A stretch of DNA of 64,000 nt from Puffinus mauretanicus. Lineage: Eukaryota; Chordata; Aves; Procellariiformes; Procellariidae. Where the stretch lies: positions 2,842,001 to 2,906,000 of the forward strand of contig JAJKFH010000052.1 of the NCBI GenBank assembly GCA_023333565.1. Reading direction: 5' to 3'. Of this stretch, positions 58,001 to 64,000 are shown piece after piece; the first letter of the stretch is position 1, and each line of letters opens with the position of its first letter. Position numbers and translations under genes: made by a program. The notes beneath the pieces are model-generated. The model made no database searches. It was not told the DNA's origin and worked only from the letters and a program-made list of their open reading frames with translations.

Positions 58001-59867
58001 CCTTGAGATGGGAACCCATACATAAGAGGTATTAAAAACTACAGTTCCTCTCAAAGCACAAGTGTTCACACACTTGGAATAAAATAGCACAGAATGAAAT
58101 ATGCTCTTAAAGGCACCTTTAATAAATCCAAAACCTTCATAACTGTCTTCTAGTGGCCTTCCATACATCATTAAGAGATGGAGTTTCAAGAGTGGGTACC
58201 ACAACTGAAGTAGGCAAGCTACAGAACATGCATTTAACATCCAGACAGCCTTTTAATGTGAGCAAAGTTAAGTGATCACTTCATTTCACTTTCCTTTTAC
58301 AGACTCACATCTTCATCTTACCATAAAGCCCTACAGGTTTATAAACCCATCTCTGACAGAAGAGGTTATTTCCACAACATTCAGTTTCAATTTTATACTG
58401 TTTCAAAAACTCACTCTTCCATTTCAACCATGCTGTCTGTTGACAGCCCTGTTATCCCTGTTATCCAGGGCTTCTCTCATTTATTATGTTAAATTAGCAA
58501 TAACTGTATGTTCTAAAATATAATTATTATACTGATTACACACTGTCTTACTGCATCTCAGTACGTAAGAGCTGTCAGAAAAAGCAGGAGCATTTTGACG
58601 AATTTTTCTGATGACAGAAGAGAGTCTCTTCAATTCAAAGGAGAATTAGGATGCGACTTAATAAGAACTCGGTGACACAAGAACTGGATAACAAAGTACA
58701 AATCACGCGGTCTGTCAGTTTGAAACCAGTAACCCCTCTGATAAATGGGACTATTCTCGCCACTGGAAAGGGCTGAAAACCTGAGTATATAAGCCCATCA
58801 CATGACACTGAGACACACCAAAATGACACAGTCATAAAAAAGGCAACCACCACATATGTTGCAGCAGAAGAAATATTTCCAGCCAAATGAAGGAAACCAA
58901 TGACGTCTCACCTGGAGTCAGTATGACAGCAATGTATCACCCAAGTCTGAGATGGAACAGGGGGATGGAGGCATCTGGTCTGAAACAGTCCTGAACTGAG
59001 CTCATTTTACTTTGACAAAAAGGTCAAGAAGATACATAAGGGTCACTTGCATTTATACTGAACGGTAAAAAGGAAGGAGAGCAGACACTGTCTGAAACCA
59101 AGAACAATGTTGACAGAAAATTAAGACATAAACTGCCCACAAATACATGTAGAAGATGTACTGGAATAATTTTCCCCAACTGGAGGGAAAAAAAAAAAAA
59201 AGTAAGCCGTAATATGTTATGAAAGGAATGATAGTGACCCCCAGGGTCTGCACTTGGTGGGACAGGAGACTCTTCCACGTGTCTCACATTCTCATACGTC
59301 TGTCTGCCAAATAAAGCCACAGAAAGCTGTACGTTGCAGGTAAGGATGGAGTCAGTTCCACTCTGATACTTACAAGAGTGCAAACCAGCCAGGGCAGGCA
59401 ACAAAATGACATCCTCCAGTGGCCAAGAATTGTTGTATTATTGAATTACTGCATTTGGACTTAAGAGTACCAGAGAAGATTAGGTGTTTAATTTGTAATT
59501 ATTAAAGATGTATAATGATTTGGGGGAATATTCCCCTACAGAGAATTTTAGTCTTCGGAGTAGTTCCTGTCAGAATTTATCTTTGATTTACATGCTTCAC
59601 TACACTCCTATTCAATATGATGGTTTTAAAAAAAAAAAAATAAAAAAAAAAAAATATCGAAAGGTACCCAATCATACCACGAAACTGAGAAAATCCACAA
59701 ACTAGTGCTAGTTAGTCAGTACTCAGATGTAGGAGAGATTCATATCCCTGGAAACTGTTTTTTGGGAACAAAGGTCCAAGAGAAACTTTAGTTATTTTGG
59801 TAGCTTTCAAATGAAATGATTCATATTTATGATTTAAGTGAAATGGAACAAAATTTGATTAAAAGCA

Positions 59868-59889
59868 GCAAGTGTGTGGCAAGTGTGTG
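59868..59889. repeat. 11-bp perfect tandem duplication
   Basis: gcaagtgtgtg occurs twice in a row, exactly. A short slippage-type duplication. Confidence 0.85.
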
Positions 59890-60216
59890 CAACTTCCTGT
59901 AACCTTAAAATTTATTTTCTAATTATGTGTTGAGAAATATAATTAAAGTCATCTGCATACCAAAATAAATGTTATTTACAAATGAAAAATTAGAATTCCT
60001 TTGTTTGCCTGATAGCTTGGCTCATTAAGCAAATTTAAATGGAGTCACTGATGCTTTGCAATAAAATGTTCGCTGCCTGTTTCTAAATCAATGTTAATAA
60101 CTTTCACTATTTTTATCACTGCAATTTTTCATGTCTCTGACATATTATTCAAGACGTTTAATGGGAAGCACACTGTGAAAGGAGGTAAGGCTTGGTAGGA
60201 GGGTCTGAAGCTTCAG

Positions 60217-60230
60217 CCAGGAGAGGGCGC
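60217..60230 (+). promoter_or_regulatory. CTCF-like core motif
   Basis: CCAGGAGAGGGCGC matches the CTCF core CCASYAGRKGGCRS except at one position, in a short CpG-containing island of sequence in an AT-rich intron. Motif only; occupancy is unknown. Confidence 0.35.
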
Positions 60231-60763
60231 GCTGCCACCCAGCCGGAGTCCAGCAGCCAGGTGCGAAATCCGAAATTGCACTAGCAAGTTTCACAAATTA
60301 GTTTTCATTTTACAGTGGAAGAAATTTTAAAATCTTTCACTCTTTCACTGTATTCTGCTAACAGTGTTTGCCTAGGTTCAGTAAACATTATTTCAGTTAC
60401 TCGTTTTCCCAAAAAGCAACCATTATCCTAGGTAAAAGAATTAAAAACAAGCCTTCATTTAGAGAAAAGGAACTGTCATAACAGATCTTACTGTTTTACA
60501 CATTCAGCTGTGTTAAGAATACTTCTGTACTGAATTTCTTATTTTTTAGATTGACCTGATTAGACTGCAATTATTAAACTTAAAAAACAAAACAGCAAGG
60601 CCCCAAGTATTCATACTTTACGGCAATTACTTCCAAGTGCTCAGGCACTTATATTTTCCTTCCTTTTGCATCTGTTGTATGAGATTTCTGTACTGTCTCA
60701 AATCACAAGGGAAATCATTGGATACGTTATAAAGAAAGTATTTGTCCAGACCTGGGGGAGGCT

Positions 60764-60795
60764 GGTTAGTTCACCAGCAGGTTAGCTCACCAGTT
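60764..60795. repeat. 16-bp imperfect tandem duplication
   Basis: ggttagttcaccagca is followed directly by ggttagctcaccagtt, with three differences. Confidence 0.8.
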
Positions 60796-62769
60796 CATCT
60801 TCCTACTATCTTAAATTCCTGTCAGTTTTCCACATCTGTCATTTGAAAGATACTGGGCTGCAGACATTGTAATCCAGCACAACCACTTTCTGTTTTTTCT
60901 TATTACCACATTTAACTGGAAAATAACAAAAATACAGTAAAATTTAATTTTATGTAGAGGTCCAAACATAACTGCCAAATGAGCTTTCCAAATTGGCTTA
61001 AGTATACTGAGCCTGTGGACAGTATGCAGTTTGAAACATTTTACTGATTCAAAAATACATGTAAGCTATAGTTTTCTGGAACACAATGAAAAGCTTGACC
61101 CCAGATCTGACATGTATTTGAAGATTCAATAATCACTTCAAACACTCTCAAATATTTTATTTCAGCTTTTTAATCCTAACAATGGAAAACTTAATTTTTC
61201 ACTCAGTTCTGCCTTCATTACACTCAGCCAACGGCTTATAAAAGTAAGCTGTCAGTAAAGAAACCGAGACCCCCACCAGCTACTAGAAAACACTGAATTT
61301 CTCAGTAGTCTGATGCAATATATAGCACAGAAATTAATTTTTTTTGTCCGAAGTTAAATTTTTTTCCCCTGAGGACATAGGTTGTGTTGAAACACCCAGC
61401 AGAGACCCAAAACTCTGCAAACATACTTCACGAGGCTTAAAAAAATGTGATAACTTCTCCAACAGAACAGGTAGCCATACGAACTAGCACGCGTAAAGAG
61501 CAACCACGCATGCATGTTTCCTAGAAAAGAAAGAAGACTAAACACTTCCTTCTGCAATTCGGTTTACAGTATCAGATGCCGCAATACATAGGAGTGTTAT
61601 GAAATTACTATAAACCAACTTGATCATACAGAGATTAAAACCAAATACAGGAATATTACTTGAACTTCTAACCTTAAAACATAAAGAATTACAAGATACA
61701 CCTTTCTAAGAGGCAGAGTGAGCTGATTTCCAGACTGAAATTTCAACAAAGATGATGGCTGCGCTGAGGTAGGATCACTGAGTCTACTATGTAAATTAAA
61801 CAGAGAGCAAGACAGTTGCTTCATGAAGGAGTCAGTATACGTAATAGCAATTAAGCAAGATTTGAGACTGTACAGTTGAAGATGTCAAAGAAGTTAGAGG
61901 GGACAATAGTCATTAAATGGAAAAAAGACTACGCTCCTGCAGAAGGCATGCTCAGGAAAGGATTATAGGGCTGAAATGGTAGCAGAGACACCATAATTAG
62001 TTGATAGGTCCTCGCAATCAAAAAGGCTCAAATGTAAGCTGAGGTACTTGAGGCAATTTGATTTGATAGAGACTGATTAAGTAACTGGGATTCTGTTAAG
62101 CCAAAAGTTGAAAAATCTGAGATGAGAAGATGAAAATACTCTCTCTACAAAATGAAAAGAAAAAAAAAAAACAACTACTACAGTAGAAACAAATACAACA
62201 TGGAATCACCTGAACAAATTTTTTCCAAGAATCGGAACAGATTTTATCCCCATTCATTTTTTTTTAATATACTTCTCATCCAGTCTCTTTAATTTTGTTT
62301 TTAATTATAGCACTTCAGTCCTAATTTCTCTAATTTTTTGTTTAAAACTGAAAAAATCTCTTAGCCTATAAGTTGAAGAAAGGAAGGCTTTCTTCTTGAT
62401 ACAAGAACATAGGTGTGAGTTCGCTAAAATAGAATATTATGCTCTTTAATCTAAAGACCATTTCTTTCTTGAATCATTTGTTTTGCACATCTGAAATAGC
62501 TGGGAATACAGTTGAGGGCCTGCCTGCAGGTGGTAACAATGACAGGTATATCAAAAACAGAAGAAGTGAGAACAACATTAAATATTAAATAAAATCTATT
62601 AAAACAGTAGCTCTTAATTTTTTTTTTTATTATAAACCTCAGTTTCAGTACAAATAAACTTTCCGCAAAAAGCATAGTAAAAATTGCTTAGAAAAAGTTT
62701 CCATTTCAAAGCATGAAAAAAAATGAAGTAAGCTCTGAGGTAACATCCAGAGGCCTGGGGTAAAGCTTC

Positions 62770-63357
62770 TGTGCTGGTTTTGGCTGGGATAGAGTTAATT
62801 TTCTTCACAGTAGCTGGCATGGGCCTGTTTTGGATTTGTGCTGGAAACAGTGTTGATAACACAGGGATGTTTTAGTCACTGCTGAGCAGGGCTTGCACAG
62901 AGTCAAGGCCTCCTCTGCTCCTCACCCCATCCCACCAGCAAGCAGGCTGGGGGTGCACAAGGAGTTGGGAGGGGACACAGCCGGGACAGCTGACCCCAAC
63001 TGACCAAAGGGATATTCCATACCATATGGCGTCATGCTCAGCATATAGAGCTGGGGGAAGAAGAAGGAAGGGGGGACGTTCGGAGTGATGGCGTTTGTCT
63101 TCCCACGTCACCGTTATGCGTGATGGAGCTCTGCTTGCCTGGAGATGGCTGAACACCTGCCTGCTGATGGGGAGTAGTGAATGAATTCCTTGTTTTGCTT
63201 AACTTGCACGCGTGGTATTTGCTTTCCCTATTAAACTGTCTTTACCTCAACCCATGAGTTTTCTCACTTTTACTCTTTCGATTCTCTCTCCCATCCCACC
63301 GGGGGTATTAAGTGAGCGGTTGTGTGGGGCTTGGTTGCTGGCTGGGGTTAAACCACA
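62770..63357 (+). mobile_element. Solo LTR of an avian endogenous retrovirus
   Basis: About 588 bp, beginning tgtgctggttttggctggga and ending ggggttaaaccaca, so it has TG...CA ends. It contains a TATA-like tatagag at 63044-63050 and a poly(A) signal ATTAAA at 63230-63235, in the right order for an LTR. No gag, pol or env sequence adjoins it, so this is a solo LTR. I recognise it as a high-copy LTR type of neoavian birds, probably of the TguLTR5-like group, but the name is from memory. No clear target-site duplication was seen. It lies antisense to USP32, the orientation usually tolerated in introns. Confidence 0.85.
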
Positions 63358-64000
63358 CTTAGGGCAAAGCAGACTTGACAAAGTTGGAGGCATGGCGGAT
63401 CTCAATTTGATACAGCTTGAGAGGTTTCTTCCAGGGCTGAAGTCTAGCAAATTCAAAGAGGGTTTTGGTTTTTTTTTAGCATACCTCTTTCTCTACCTTG
63501 TCTATTAGACCTCATAGTATTTAGTGGTCTCTCGTACTGCAAATAAATTACCTGTCTATAAACTTCTATTTTGATTATGCATTTTCATTTCAGATGGTCA
63601 GAACAGAATTTTAATGTTCATGTTTAAAAGCAAGAGAAAAAAATGTACGTTGCTTTATTCAAGTAACCCACCCATTAAAGAGATTAAATACCATGCTCAC
63701 ATCAACAAAGAAAATCGATGAGTATACATAAAACACAACCAGACTGCTCAAATCACTGACATCTCAATAGCAAACACCCTTCTCCTAGGAATACCAAAGT
63801 CCCTTAGATGCTTTATTGTAATGTATCCTTACATTATACTTGCACATCAAGTATAATTTATCAGTCTTTTGTTTTTACATTTAATTTAAAAAACAGCTGC
63901 TCCTTCTTTTACATTAATATAGACATAAGGAAGCATTTGTTCCTTGGAGATTATTCCTAAATGCAAATCTTGAAGAGGCTTCTCTTTAGTTAATTTAGTT
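63358..64000 (-). other. USP32 long intron, end of window
   Basis: AT-rich sequence to the window edge with no recognised exon or repeat. The intron presumably continues beyond 64000. Confidence 0.45.

Larger units (their letters stand above)
55033..62769 (-). other. USP32 long intron, middle part
   Basis: 7.7 kb without a recognised exon. Contains a slightly GC-richer patch at 57580-57790, a CTCF-like motif at 60217-60230, small tandem duplications at 59868-59889 and 60764-60795, and an A-rich low-complexity tract at 59628-59654. Frames up to 126 codons (59024-59404, minus) show no known domain. Confidence 0.5.

Noticed and set aside
58452..58471. ccctgttatccctgttatcc, containing 13 bases in a row of the I-SceI homing endonuclease site.
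   Set aside because: Five bases of the site do not match, and it is a short tandem 10-bp repeat; a chance resemblance.
62872..63508. Open frames of 94 and 98 codons.
   Set aside because: Lie mostly inside the solo LTR, a non-coding part of the retroviral unit.

Overview
This is nuclear DNA from a vertebrate, almost certainly a bird. One large protein gene with 29 recognisable coding exons and GT-AG introns runs along the minus strand. The dispersed repeats are CR1 LINE fragments with the avian 3' end, plus one solo retroviral LTR of a type I associate with neoavian birds. The background is AT-rich, with a few isolated CpG-rich blocks. No bacterial-style operons, CRISPR arrays or transfer RNAs were seen.

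The gene is USP32, a ubiquitin carboxyl-terminal hydrolase. I read it by joining exons whose phases agree at all 28 junctions. They give 1417 complete codons plus a stop, covering everything except roughly the first 190 residues of a protein that is about 1600 residues in mammals. From N- to C-terminus the visible part holds two EF-hand loops, a DUSP domain, a ubiquitin-like segment, the USP catalytic domain (Cys box at 31384-31522, His box at 20665-20757) with a long Ser/Asn-rich insert, and a C-terminal prenylation box ending CVLQ. The upstream exons and promoter were not found and probably lie beyond base 64000.

Layout: 1-17,850 is intergenic DNA downstream of USP32. It contains a GC/CpG-rich block at about 2690-3700 with YY1-like motifs, two CR1 fragments and otherwise AT-rich unique sequence. 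About 17,850-19,953 is the likely USP32 3' UTR, with a poly(A) signal overlapped by a Pumilio-type motif. 19,954-52,939 holds the coding exons. 52,940-64,000 is one intron, or part of one, with a CR1 copy, a CTCF-like motif and a 588-bp solo LTR in antisense orientation to the gene.

The most useful second-look items are the paired Pumilio motifs at the 3' end, a 23-bp near-perfect palindrome in an intron, the CpG/YY1 block in the intergenic part, and the antisense LTR. I found no convincing undescribed system. Exon borders come from reading splice sites and family similarity by eye, not from transcript data.
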